A DNA stretch of 64,000 bases from Rhizobium nepotum 39/7 (GTDB lineage: Bacteria > Pseudomonadota > Alphaproteobacteria > Rhizobiales > Rhizobiaceae). Under the pieces are notes generated by a model. That model searched no databases and was not told the origin of the DNA. It saw only the letters and a list, made by a program, of their open reading frames with translations. Of the stretch, positions 37,009 through 45,807 are shown piece by piece (position 1 is the first letter of the stretch; each line of letters opens with the position of its first letter). The stretch spans positions 1 through 64,000 of the forward strand of contig NZ_JWJH01000012.1 in the NCBI RefSeq assembly GCF_000949865.1, in the 5' to 3' direction. The position numbers and the translations under genes are program-made.

Positions 37009-37039
37009 TTGACTTAGAGTGCACTCCAACCCGTATCTG
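37009..37039 (+). promoter_or_regulatory. MerR-type promoter with 19-bp spacer
   Basis: -35 TTGACT (37009-37014) and -10-like TATCTG (37034-37039) are separated by 19 bases, the over-long spacing typical of MerR-activated promoters. The perfect palindrome GAGTGCACTC (37017-37026) lies in the spacer where the regulator would bind. It precedes the merR gene, suggesting autoregulation of the operon. Confidence 0.7.
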
Positions 37040-37068
37040 TTTTTGCGTCGTGACGAGAACAGGTGCTC

Positions 37069-37497
37069 ATGAAGATCGGTGAACTGGCGAAGCGTTCCGG
37101 ATTGTCGGCCCATACCATCCGCTACTACGAGCGGATCGGGCTGCTTCCCTATGCGGACAGGGACCGATCGAGCCAACGGGACTACGACGCGTCGATCCTG
37201 ATCTGGATCGAATTCCTCGGTCGTCTGCGAATGACCGGGATGCCGATCCGGGACATGCTGCAGTATGCAGCTTTGCGGGAGCGCGGCGTCGGCACGGAGA
37301 TGGAGCGACGCGAAATGCTGGAACAGCATCGCGAGCGCGTCCGTGCCCATGTGGTCGAACTGCAAGCCTCTCTTCTCGTCCTCGATACCAAGATCGCCGG
37401 CTATGCCGGCCAGGAACAGAGGATGAAGGACTATGACGCAACACTACCAGAGCGTCGGCGAAAGCCGGCTGGAACGCGGACGACGCGCACTCGCTGA
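37069..37497 (+). CDS. MerR-family transcriptional regulator
   Basis: A 142-residue MerR regulator. The N-terminal winged helix reads MKIGELAKRSGLSAHTIRYY then ERIGLLP. A dimerisation coiled coil follows (MERREMLEQHRERVRAHVVELQ), then a basic tail. No conserved metal-binding cysteines are present, so it probably senses an organic ligand or acts as in YfmP/AdhR-type members. It overlaps the CMD gene by 65 bases. Confidence 0.9.
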   Translation: MKIGELAKRSGLSAHTIRYYERIGLLPYADRDRSSQRDYDASILIWIEFLGRLRMTGMPIRDMLQYAALRERGVGTEMERREMLEQHRERVRAHVVELQASLLVLDTKIAGYAGQEQRMKDYDATLPERRRKPAGTRTTRTR

Positions 37498-37852
37498 AAT
37501 CGATGGCCAGGCAGGAGAGAAGGTTGTCGCATCGCTGGCGGACATCGCGCCGGACTTTGCCACCTATCTGATTGAGTTTCCGTTCGGCGACATCTACAAC
37601 CGCCCCGGCCTCGACCTGCGCGCCCGCGAGATTGCCACTATTGCCGCGCTGACCGCCATGGGCAACGCGGCCCCGCAATTAAAGGTGCATATTGAGGCTG
37701 GCCTGAATGTCGGGTTGTCTCGCGACGAAATCATCGAAATCATCATGCAGATGGCCGTCTATGCCGGTTTTCCGGCCGCGCTCAACGGCCTGTTTGCCGC
37801 AAAGGAAGTCTTCGCGCCCAGGTCTGCGACAAAGCAGGAGCGCGCGGCATGA
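37433..37852 (+). CDS. Carboxymuconolactone decarboxylase-family protein
   Basis: A 139-residue CMD/AhpD-fold protein: LDLRAREIATIAALTAMGNA and QLKVHIEAGLNVGLSRDEI then IEIIMQMAVYAGFPAALN. It lacks the CxxC of AhpD, so it is of the decarboxylase-like rather than the peroxidase subgroup. AAGG lies just before the ATG at 37433, and the long overlap with merR plus the 4-base overlap with the next gene indicates a single operon. Confidence 0.9.
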   Translation: MTQHYQSVGESRLERGRRALAEIDGQAGEKVVASLADIAPDFATYLIEFPFGDIYNRPGLDLRAREIATIAALTAMGNAAPQLKVHIEAGLNVGLSRDEIIEIIMQMAVYAGFPAALNGLFAAKEVFAPRSATKQERAA

Positions 37853-38679
37853 TGAGCCTCCTCCATTCCATCGCCATTGGGGGAGCTATTGTCCTCACGA
37901 CGGCTTCTGCTGTCCCACTCGTGGCCCCGACGGTAGTCCGTGCCAATCCGGCCACGCCGGACAAACTCTGGGACGGCTTCAGTTCACCCGTCGGCATGGC
38001 CTTCGATGCGGCGGGCCATCTCTATGTCGCAGAATGGGGCGCCGGCCGCGTCTTGAGGATCGCGCCGGACGGCACCCGCGCAGTCTTCGCAGACGGGCTT
38101 GCCGGCCCCTCGGGTCTCGCAATCGGGCCGGATGGCGCGATCTATGTCGCGTCCTATTCCCGCGACGAAATCTATCGATTCACCCCCGAGGGCGCGCGCA
38201 GTCTGCATGTGACGGGGCTGGCAACGCCTGCCGGCATCGGTTTCGACCGCACCGGCAGGCTGCTGATCGCCAACCGCCGCACGAACCAGATCCTCGGCCT
38301 GACCGACAACGGACGGCTCACACCTGTCATCGACGGCCTGCGAACGCCTGTGGGCGCGGTGCAGACGCCGGACGGCGGCTACGTCGTTTCCAACATCGGC
38401 GGCGGTGTCACGATCGTTCGGCCCGATGGCACGCGCATCGAAGCCGGAGCCGCCTTCCGCACACCTGGACCCGGCGTCGCGATGACCCGGGACGGTCGCG
38501 TGTTCGTGGTTGATTACGGCGGTACGACCGTTCGGGAAATCCTTCCCGATGGTCGGTCCCGTACCGTGGCAGACGGTATCAAGAGCCCTGTCGGTCTGGT
38601 TCTGTCGCCAGATGAGGCGTCACTGCTGACGGCGGCGTGGAGTGACGGGACGATCTATCGGATTCCGATCCCGCAATAG
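37849..38679 (+). CDS. Exported NHL/SMP-30-like beta-propeller protein
   Basis: A 276-residue exported protein. The signal peptide region ends around VVRANPATP. About six beta-propeller blades repeat a pattern such as PVGMAFDAAGHLYVAEWGAG and PSGLAIGPDGAIYVASYSRD, like SMP-30/gluconolactonase or virginiamycin-lyase propellers. Periplasmic location and lactone-type chemistry are inferred. It overlaps the CMD stop, placing it in the MerR operon. Confidence 0.85.
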   Translation: MMSLLHSIAIGGAIVLTTASAVPLVAPTVVRANPATPDKLWDGFSSPVGMAFDAAGHLYVAEWGAGRVLRIAPDGTRAVFADGLAGPSGLAIGPDGAIYVASYSRDEIYRFTPEGARSLHVTGLATPAGIGFDRTGRLLIANRRTNQILGLTDNGRLTPVIDGLRTPVGAVQTPDGGYVVSNIGGGVTIVRPDGTRIEAGAAFRTPGPGVAMTRDGRVFVVDYGGTTVREILPDGRSRTVADGIKSPVGLVLSPDEASLLTAAWSDGTIYRIPIPQ

Positions 38680-38910
38680 GGCCAGGACCGATGGGACTAC
38701 GCCAGGAGCCGGGCGCGCTGATGTTTCGGGCCGGTTAGCGCAACTCACGACCGCTGGCAGCGATCGAAGTCCGCAGACAGGGTCCGAGGCGAACCACGGC
38801 GCGCTGCGGGTGACATTGGACTTCTGTCCGGGAGCCGTTCCGTCATCCCCGGCTGCTGAGCCAGGGATAGGCGGAGCATGACGGATGGAAAATTCGACCG
38901 GTCGACGGCC

Positions 38911-39954
38911 TCACTTCACCGAAGCGGCCGGCCAGTCCATCACCTCGGCCTTGCCGCCCGCCAGACGATCGCGACTGGCGGCAACGATGTCGTGGGGGAA
39001 GCCGAGCGGGATGGCGCTGGCTGTATCGAGGCGGGCGATCTGCTCTTCGGTCAGGCGAACATCGAGTGCTGAAAGATTGTCGTTGAGCTGCTCACTGGTG
39101 CGTGGTCCGATGATCGGCAGTGTTGTGCCTTTGGCCAGTACCCAGGCGATGGCGATCTGACCCGCAGGAAGTCCGGTTTCCTCAGCAATCGCCAGAACCG
39201 CGTCAACAGTTGCCGTCTTGCGATCGTCGCTTTCGCCATGGATAACCGCGCCAAGCCCTTGCGCCCTGCCCGTCTCACCCTTGCGGTATTTTCCGGTGAG
39301 CAGACCACCGCCAAGCGGCGACCAGCTAACGGTGCCCAGACCGAAGGCATTGGCCATAGGGATCAGTTCACGCTCGACGGTGCGTTCCACGAGGCTGTAT
39401 TCGATCTGCAGCGCCGAGATCGGCGACCAGCCGCGCAGGTCTGCAACGGTGGCGGCGGTAGCGATTCGCCAGGCTGGGAAGTCAGACAGGCCGGAATAGA
39501 GGATCTTGCCGGAACGAACGAGGTCATCAAGGCCGCGGACGATTTCATCGATCGGGGTGACACCATCCGGCATATGCACCCAGAGAAGATCGATGCGATC
39601 GGTGTTCAGGCGCTTCAGGCTGGCTTCCACGGACTGAATCATCGTCTTGCGGCTGTTGCCAGTGTGCTGCAGGCCGCTGGTCGGCGCATCGCCCAGCGAG
39701 AATTTTGTAGCGAGCACGATATCGTCCCGTTCGCTGGCGATGAACTCGCCGGTCAGCGTTTCTGACTGGCCGAACTGATACTGGTCGGCCGTATCGATAA
39801 AATTGCCGCCAGCGCTGCGGTAACCGTCAAAGATCTGCTTTGCAGTCTCCCGGTCTGCGCCATACCCCCAGCCCGTGCCGAAATTGCCGGTGCCCAGCGC
39901 CAGCGACGATACGCGAAGGCCTGTGCGGCCGAAAACTCTATAACGCATGTTCAT
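38911..39954 (-). CDS. Aldo/keto reductase
   Basis: A 347-residue NADPH-dependent aldo/keto reductase. Motifs are FIDTADQYQFGQSE (catalytic Asp and Tyr), VLATKFSLG (Lys) and IDLLWVHMPDG (His), with the cofactor-binding C-terminal IGPRTSEQLNDNL. The start at 39954 is favoured because AAGGATG precedes it by 8 bases. It is divergent from the tetR gene, and the two shared operators imply it is the TetR target. Substrate unknown. Confidence 0.92.
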   Translation of the reverse strand: MNMRYRVFGRTGLRVSSLALGTGNFGTGWGYGADRETAKQIFDGYRSAGGNFIDTADQYQFGQSETLTGEFIASERDDIVLATKFSLGDAPTSGLQHTGNSRKTMIQSVEASLKRLNTDRIDLLWVHMPDGVTPIDEIVRGLDDLVRSGKILYSGLSDFPAWRIATAATVADLRGWSPISALQIEYSLVERTVERELIPMANAFGLGTVSWSPLGGGLLTGKYRKGETGRAQGLGAVIHGESDDRKTATVDAVLAIAEETGLPAGQIAIAWVLAKGTTLPIIGPRTSEQLNDNLSALDVRLTEEQIARLDTASAIPLGFPHDIVAASRDRLAGGKAEVMDWPAASVK

Positions 39955-40001
39955 GTGCTTCATCCTTTAAAATGGCGGTTACGCCAGGTTCATTAATTTG
40001 A

Positions 40002-40042
40002 ATGACGATCGTCATGTATTGCATTTAAATTACGATCGTCAT
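40002..40042. promoter_or_regulatory. Paired TetR operators between aldo/keto reductase and tetR
   Basis: ATGACGATCGTCAT (40002-40015) is a perfect 14-bp palindrome. A second copy, ATTACGATCGTCAT (40029-40042), differs at one base. They start 27 bases apart and lie across the divergent promoter region, as expected for repression of both genes. Confidence 0.8.
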
Positions 40043-40079
40043 ATATTTTGTCAAGGGCATTTTTAAAAAGGAGTTGCGG

Positions 40080-40655
40080 ATGCGTCCGACCAGAGAAGAG
40101 GCAAAGGATAATCGGCAACGGATTCTCGGTACGGCGGCAAAGCTGTTTCGCGAGAATGGCATCCATGCTGTCGGTGTCGATGCCATCATGAAAGGGGCCG
40201 GCCTCACCCATGGTGGCTTCTACGGTCACTTCAAATCCAAGAGCAAACTTGCAGAGCAGGCGCTGGCCCAAGCGATGCAGACCATGCTGGAGGCCGACGC
40301 CCTCAATGGTTCATTGGAAGATTTCGCGAAATCCTATCTTTCACCGGAGCATCGCGCCGCCGCCGGCGAGGGATGCACCGTGGCCGCTCTTGGTCCCGAG
40401 CTCGCGAGACTGCCGGAGGCCGAGCGGGGCCCAGTGACAGACCATATCCGCGGGTTGATCGCCCATATGGAGAACTGGCAGACGGACAGTCGTTCCGGGC
40501 CTGACCGCGCCCGAGCAATCGCGGATGTCGCAAGTTTCGTCGGCGCTCTCGTCATGTCCCGGGCGGTGAACGATCCCGCCTTGTCCGACGAGATTCTGAA
40601 GAGCGTGCGCGACCGGGTGACCGGAAAGGCCCAGGACCAACCAATTTCAGCTTAA
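40080..40655 (+). CDS. TetR-family transcriptional regulator
   Basis: A 191-residue TetR regulator. The HTH spans RQRILGTAAKLFRENGIHAV to THGGFYGHFKSKSKL (~15-55), and the C-terminal ligand domain includes GCTVAALGPELARLP. AAAAGGAG precedes the ATG at 40080. It should repress itself and the divergent aldo/keto reductase through the palindromes at 40002-40042, probably released by a reactive aldehyde/quinone-like ligand as in related systems (inference). Confidence 0.9.
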   Translation: MRPTREEAKDNRQRILGTAAKLFRENGIHAVGVDAIMKGAGLTHGGFYGHFKSKSKLAEQALAQAMQTMLEADALNGSLEDFAKSYLSPEHRAAAGEGCTVAALGPELARLPEAERGPVTDHIRGLIAHMENWQTDSRSGPDRARAIADVASFVGALVMSRAVNDPALSDEILKSVRDRVTGKAQDQPISA

Positions 40656-40762
40656 CACAAAGAAGACCGCACAGCTCCCTCATCTGATCAAACGTCGAGA
40701 GGGCGGATTTCCGGAATGAGCATGACGAGAATGCTACCGATGATCAGGGCATTGGCGACAGC

Positions 40763-43700
40763 TTAGACGAACAGGCCGTCTGCCACGGAGAAACCACTCT
40801 TTTGCAAATCGCTCAGTGTCGTGTCGAGGAACTGAATCGAACCGCCATCCGGCGTTGCGACCAGCAGTTCATTTGCTGAAACCACGGTAACGGCCGCCAG
40901 CAAAGCGGCCTTGGACGCGAAAAGATCGCTGGTGAACACCAGAGTGTCGTCGGTCCGCAACTGATGCACGATATCGATACCGTGACCGCTGCCGAACCAG
41001 AACGCATCCGCGCCGGCACCACCCTTCATCTGGTCATTGCCGGATCCACCATAGAGCACATCGTTGCCTTCATTGCCCTCCATCGTGTCGTTGCCGGGAC
41101 CGCCAACGAGTACGTCGTCGCCGAGCCTGCCCTTGATAACATCGTTACCGCCCCTGCCTTCGATGATATCGTTGCCGGCCAGGCCGGATATCGTTTCGCC
41201 CGCTTCGGTCCCGACGATGGTCGGGGTTCCATATCCCGGACCGCCACTGGCCGGCGCGCCCTTGACCGTCAGGGACAATGTCGCCATCGCGGTTGCGCCC
41301 TGGCTGTCCCGGATCGTGTAGCGAAAACTATCCGTGAGACTGGAGGTTTCCGACAGGCCTGCAACTGAGGGGTTCGTTTCTTCTACATCGTAACTCCAGC
41401 TCCCGTCCGCTTTGAGAACAAGCGTTCCGAAGCTGCCGGCAATTGTGCTTCCCGCGCCCGTGACATTGACGGCTGCGCCGCTGCCGCTGGCAGACAGGAC
41501 CGTCAATGCGTCTCCGGTATCGACGTCGCTATCGTTGCCGAGAACGGTTCCTGTCGCATTGGCCGCGCCCGCCGTCGCTGTTGCTGCATCGTCAACGGCA
41601 AGCGGTGCGTGGTTCGCTCCCTTGATGGTAAACACCAGACTGGCCGTCGATTGCAGACCCGTCTCATCGCGAATGGTGTAGCTGAAGGTCTCGGTCAGCG
41701 TCGAACTGCCCGAAAGGCCGGAAACCGCCGGATTGGAAATATTCGGAACGTAACTGTACGTGCCGTCGGAATCGATGACCAACAGGCCGTATGTACCCGC
41801 CAATTGGGTATCGTTTTCGGTGACGGCAACACTCGACGAGCCATGAACAACGCGGGTCACGGCCATGAAATCACCGGCGTCGGGATCTGTGTCGTTGGCG
41901 ACGACGTTGCCGGTCGTGCTGGCATTGACCGACACGATGCCGGTGTCGCTGACTGCCACCGGCGCGTCGTTGCTGCCTGCAATCGTGATCGACAGGGTCG
42001 TCATGGCCGTTCCCCCGCGACCGTCCGAAACGGTGTATTCGAAACTCTCGACCAGATTATCGAAATAAAGCGCGTTGACGACCGGATTGGTTGCGGATGG
42101 CGTAAAGCTATAGTCACCATTGGCCGCAATCGTCAGCGCGCCGTAACTGGTCTGAAAGGTTTGCGACGCGCCAAGCGAATAGGTCACGCCCTTGATCACG
42201 ATCGAGGCAACCGACAGGACATCGCCGTCGCTATCCTGATCGTTGGCAAGCAGGTTGCCGGAAACCGTGTTACCCGGGCCGTCCTCCGAAACGGATCTGA
42301 CCTCGCCTGTCGCAGACGGCGCGGTGTTGGCAGGCCCGGACGGAACCGATGGCGTGACGATGAACTGCGCCGCCTTCACACTCGACGCCGTAATTCCGCT
42401 GAGCGTCGCAATCGTTGCGAAGGCGCCGGGTCCGGAGGCTCCGTCCACGTCCACCTCGACGAGGGTATCCGCGCCCGACTGTGAAACACGGATATAGCCC
42501 GCCGCAAATGCGCTCGCGCCCGTTGCACCGGTCGGCATTGCCAGAATGCCGGAAAGATCGAAGAAGTCATCCGAACGAAAATCGGAAACGATATCGCCTA
42601 TCTCGCTCATGCTGCTGATAACGAAGGTATCCGCACCCGCGCCACCTTTCAGCGTATCGACACCCGCACCGCCATTAAGCCGGTCGTTGCCCTCATTGCC
42701 CTCCAGATAGTCGTTGCCGTCGCCACCGAAGAGGATGTCGTCTCCGATAAGCCCCTTGATCGTATCGTTGCCACCCAGGCCTGCAATCACGTCTGCGCCT
42801 GCCGTACCGCGCAGCGTATCGGCCGCCGCCGTTCCGCTGATTGTCGGTTCGGGTTCGCCACCTGTGGAGGAGGCGCGAATGGAAACCGTCAGCGATGCCG
42901 AGGACTGGAGACCTGCGCCATCGCGGACCGTATAGTTGAAGACTTCCGATAACGACGCGGAGCCGGAAAGTGCTGCAACGGCAGCATTGCTCTGGTTCGG
43001 TTGATAGACCCAGCTTCCATCGCTTTTAAGGATCAGCGATCCGTAGCTGCCGACAATAGTGGTTCCGACGGTGGTCACACTCTGCGTCGTCCCCCCGCTG
43101 GCACTGGCGGAAAGCACGGAAAGAACGTCGCCCGTATCCGGATCGAGATCGTTGGTCAGCAGATTGCCGTTGCCCGAAACGGTTTTGACGACCGATGCGG
43201 TATCGGCAACTGCGATCGGCGCATCGTTCAGACCGGTGATCTTCACCGTGACGACGGCACTGGCTGTCCCACCGCGTCCGTCAGAGATACGATAGGTGAG
43301 ATTGTCCTCGGCGGTCTGCCCTGCCGCAATGGCGTTGGTGGCAGGGAGGCCTGGGTCTACCTTGTAGTAATAGCTGCCATTCGGACTGACATAAAACGTG
43401 CCGTATTTGCCGGCAACGGCAGTCTCCGCTGCCTGAATGGCGGTGGCCTTGGAGCCATGGGTTGCCTGCGTCACCCGCAGGACGTCACCATCCACGTCGC
43501 TGTCATTGGCAAGCAGATTGAACGTATTGCTGACCGTCGTCCGGTTCTCGGCCACGGTAATGTGGCTGTCGGCAACGGCAACAGGCGCAGTGTCGCCGGG
43601 TTCCATCACCTCGTCCGGGTCCGGCGAAGGACGCGGCCCTGAAATAGTGCCGGTCAACCCTTCCGTATAAGCGATATAATTGGCGAGCCGGCCTCCAACC

Positions 43701-44413
43701 ACTTCGTAGGACTCGTTATCCGTATGGACCTGATCCTTCAGCGGCAGATCTTCGGTGATCGAACCGATATAGATGTCGTCGCGACTGGCCGCGATTTCCC
43801 GCTGCGCCTCGCGAACGATATCCTGCCCCCCGTTCCAGCGGGTATCCGAGCCGGTATAGGCCGTATCGGCAACCTCCTGTATGAAAACCGGCGCGGCAGG
43901 ATCGGTCTGAGCGCGGATGTAATCCAGCACCTCGACCGTCGCTTCCTTGTAGGTCTCGACGTCGCTCGTGCCGTCCATGATGCGCTTGGCATCCGCCTCG
44001 CCCTGCGCCCAGACGATTTTCAGCTCGACCTCGTAGCCTTGCGCCTCCAGGGCGGCAACCGAGGCGTTGATGCCCTGTATCGCCGCCAGCGCCAGTGCTC
44101 CGGGCGTGTTCGTGTCAGGATACCACCAGAGAAAATCCGAGCCCGGCGCATCGGAAGCATTACCATCGACGCCACTCGCGCCCTTGGCAAAATCCTGAAC
44201 CACCACATTGTCGGCGGTCGCAAATTTTGACGACGTTCCCGTACCCTGGATAGTTGTTTTCAGCGTGGATGCCGAAACACCGCCGGAAATGCCGAGATGG
44301 GACGAAAGCTCGGACGCAAGAACCGAAGCGCCGGAATCGTTGTCCCCATAGAGGTTGAACATGTTGTCGGCGTTGGATTGCCCCATAAACGCAATAAACT
44401 GGATAGCTGCCAT
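40763..44413 (-). CDS. Secreted RTX/VCBS-repeat protein with N-terminal SGNH esterase domain
   Basis: A 1216-residue protein. Residues 1-255 form an SGNH/sialate-O-acetylesterase-like hydrolase, with Ser13 in FMGQSNADN, block [11 protein letters not shown] and Asp227/His230 in KDQVHTD. Cadherin/VCBS-like repeats (~275-395, 396-515, 695-812, 813-932, 933-1052) alternate with two blocks of RTX nonapeptides (523-600 and 1063-1140; for example [24 protein letters not shown]). There is no Sec signal, which fits type I secretion with a C-terminal signal. GGAGGG precedes the ATG. The T1SS genes lie directly upstream in the same direction. Likely an extracellular calcium-binding carbohydrate esterase; deacetylation of the neighbouring alginate-like polymer is inference. 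Confidence 0.88.
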   Translation of the reverse strand: MAAIQFIAFMGQSNADNMFNLYGDNDSGASVLASELSSHLGISGGVSASTLKTTIQGTGTSSKFATADNVVVQDFAKGASGVDGNASDAPGSDFLWWYPDTNTPGALALAAIQGINASVAALEAQGYEVELKIVWAQGEADAKRIMDGTSDVETYKEATVEVLDYIRAQTDPAAPVFIQEVADTAYTGSDTRWNGGQDIVREAQREIAASRDDIYIGSITEDLPLKDQVHTDNESYEVVGGRLANYIAYTEGLTGTISGPRPSPDPDEVMEPGDTAPVAVADSHITVAENRTTVSNTFNLLANDSDVDGDVLRVTQATHGSKATAIQAAETAVAGKYGTFYVSPNGSYYYKVDPGLPATNAIAAGQTAEDNLTYRISDGRGGTASAVVTVKITGLNDAPIAVADTASVVKTVSGNGNLLTNDLDPDTGDVLSVLSASASGGTTQSVTTVGTTIVGSYGSLILKSDGSWVYQPNQSNAAVAALSGSASLSEVFNYTVRDGAGLQSSASLTVSIRASSTGGEPEPTISGTAAADTLRGTAGADVIAGLGGNDTIKGLIGDDILFGGDGNDYLEGNEGNDRLNGGAGVDTLKGGAGADTFVISSMSEIGDIVSDFRSDDFFDLSGILAMPTGATGASAFAAGYIRVSQSGADTLVEVDVDGASGPGAFATIATLSGITASSVKAAQFIVTPSVPSGPANTAPSATGEVRSVSEDGPGNTVSGNLLANDQDSDGDVLSVASIVIKGVTYSLGASQTFQTSYGALTIAANGDYSFTPSATNPVVNALYFDNLVESFEYTVSDGRGGTAMTTLSITIAGSNDAPVAVSDTGIVSVNASTTGNVVANDTDPDAGDFMAVTRVVHGSSSVAVTENDTQLAGTYGLLVIDSDGTYSYVPNISNPAVSGLSGSSTLTETFSYTIRDETGLQSTASLVFTIKGANHAPLAVDDAATATAGAANATGTVLGNDSDVDTGDALTVLSASGSGAAVNVTGAGSTIAGSFGTLVLKADGSWSYDVEETNPSVAGLSETSSLTDSFRYTIRDSQGATAMATLSLTVKGAPASGGPGYGTPTIVGTEAGETISGLAGNDIIEGRGGNDVIKGRLGDDVLVGGPGNDTMEGNEGNDVLYGGSGNDQMKGGAGADAFWFGSGHGIDIVHQLRTDDTLVFTSDLFASKAALLAAVTVVSANELLVATPDGGSIQFLDTTLSDLQKSGFSVADGLFV

Positions 44414-44493
44414 GGTTCCCTCCGGGCTAACGCCTTTTCGTTAACTGATTGCCTTGCTTGATACCGGGCGGAAATGATTTCTCTTGTCCCGGC

Positions 44494-45807
44494 TCAGTCC
44501 TCCCTGAAAACATGATTGAGCTGGTCCGTCAGCGGCTTGACGAGATAGGAAATCACGCGCCGCTCCGCCGCCGGCATCAACACGTCCGTTGGCATTCCCG
44601 GATAGAGTTTCAGGTTTCCCAACTCTTCCAGGCTCTCCGCCTCAGGCCTGATCCGCACCGCGTAAAACGGCAGTCCCGTTCTCTGATCGGTCAGCACATC
44701 CGGTGAGACGGACACGACCTCACCCTTCACCATCGGTGTGGTCGTGCGGTCGAAAGCGGTAAAGTGCAGCTGTGCCTTTTGACCCGGCGTCACCTGATCG
44801 ATATTGCGCGGCGAAATTTTTGCCTCGACTATCAGACCATCGCCGCGCGGCGCGACCAGCATCAACGTTTCCCCTGGCTGAACGATGCCGCCGACGGTGT
44901 GAAGCTCCAGTTCGAAAATACGACCGCTGACAGGGGAACGGATGTCCAATCGGCCAAACTGCTCCGTCACATCGATACGTCGCGCTTCCATTTCGGTGAT
45001 CTTCGCTTCGGTTTCCGCCAACTCCTTGGCATTTTCCCCCCGGCGGTTTTCATCGAGCTGAAGAATTTGCAACTCCACTTCGCTGATACGCCCCTCGGCC
45101 TGCGCTCTCGATGCCAGTCTTTCACCAAGATTGCCCTGCAGCTCGGCGCGACGTTGTTTGAGCGACGTCAGGCGTTGCAGCGTGACAAGCTGTTGCCGGT
45201 ACAATCCGTCGACTGAGGCAAATTCCTCATCGACCGCCGCAATCGACGCTCTCACCGCCTCGATCTGGACGTTTTCACCCTCGATCTCGTCTGCAAGCTG
45301 GCCCTTGCGTTCGGCGAGCTGGCGCTTCATGCCTTCAAGCCCGTCTCGCCGCGTCTGGAGAAGGTTCTGCTCCAATGCAACGAGCTGGCCATAGGCAGGC
45401 CTGGTGAGCCGCTTCTGCTTAAGAAAATCGGCCTCGAAAGTTCTCGTGCCGGCAAGTTCCGCCCTGAGACGCGCAGCGCGTACCAGAGACTGCACCAGCG
45501 CATTTTCGATAATCGCCAGATTGGCCTCAACAGTCGTCCGGCTGAGACGCAGCAAAACATCACCGGCCGCAACCTCGCTGCCCTCATGCACAAGCAGTTC
45601 CGACACCGTGCCGCCGCTGAGATGCTGTATTTTCTTGACGTTGTTCTCGATGACGATGAAGCCCTGACCGCTGACGGCCCCCGCCAGCTTTGTCGTCGCC
45701 GCCCAGCCACCAACACCGCCGAACAGCGCAAGCCCCAACCCGACAGCAACGGCAATATGTCGCCGGAGTGAACGGCGCCAGAAGGCGATGGAGAGCTCAT
45801 CGCTCAT
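44494..45807 (-). CDS. HlyD-family type I secretion membrane-fusion protein
   Basis: A 437-residue periplasmic adaptor (HlyD/PrsE type). One N-terminal membrane helix (AVAVGLGLALFGGVGGWAA) is followed by a biotinyl-lipoyl-like half (VIENNVKKIQHLSGGTVSEL), long coiled coils (~90-290), the second half-domain (LDIRSPVSGRIFELELHTVG) and the C-terminal HlyD signature (LYPGMPTDVLM). It connects the ABC transporter to an outer-membrane TolC-type channel that is not in this window. It overlaps the ABC gene by 4 bases. Confidence 0.93.
   Translation of the reverse strand: MSDELSIAFWRRSLRRHIAVAVGLGLALFGGVGGWAATTKLAGAVSGQGFIVIENNVKKIQHLSGGTVSELLVHEGSEVAAGDVLLRLSRTTVEANLAIIENALVQSLVRAARLRAELAGTRTFEADFLKQKRLTRPAYGQLVALEQNLLQTRRDGLEGMKRQLAERKGQLADEIEGENVQIEAVRASIAAVDEEFASVDGLYRQQLVTLQRLTSLKQRRAELQGNLGERLASRAQAEGRISEVELQILQLDENRRGENAKELAETEAKITEMEARRIDVTEQFGRLDIRSPVSGRIFELELHTVGGIVQPGETLMLVAPRGDGLIVEAKISPRNIDQVTPGQKAQLHFTAFDRTTTPMVKGEVVSVSPDVLTDQRTGLPFYAVRIRPEAESLEELGNLKLYPGMPTDVLMPAAERRVISYLVKPLTDQLNHVFRED

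Noticed and set aside
38680..38910. Short plus-strand frames between the propeller and aldo/keto reductase genes
   Set aside because: They overlap the reductase antisense and show no conserved features.
41040..42790. Short periodic repeats in the DNA, considered as a CRISPR or tandem-repeat array
   Set aside because: The periodicity is that of RTX nonapeptide and VCBS coding repeats; no constant repeat with unique spacers.
44428..44443. TAACG/CGTTA inverted repeat between the HlyD and RTX genes, considered as a terminator
   Set aside because: Only 5 bp, weak stem, no T-run on the transcribed strand.
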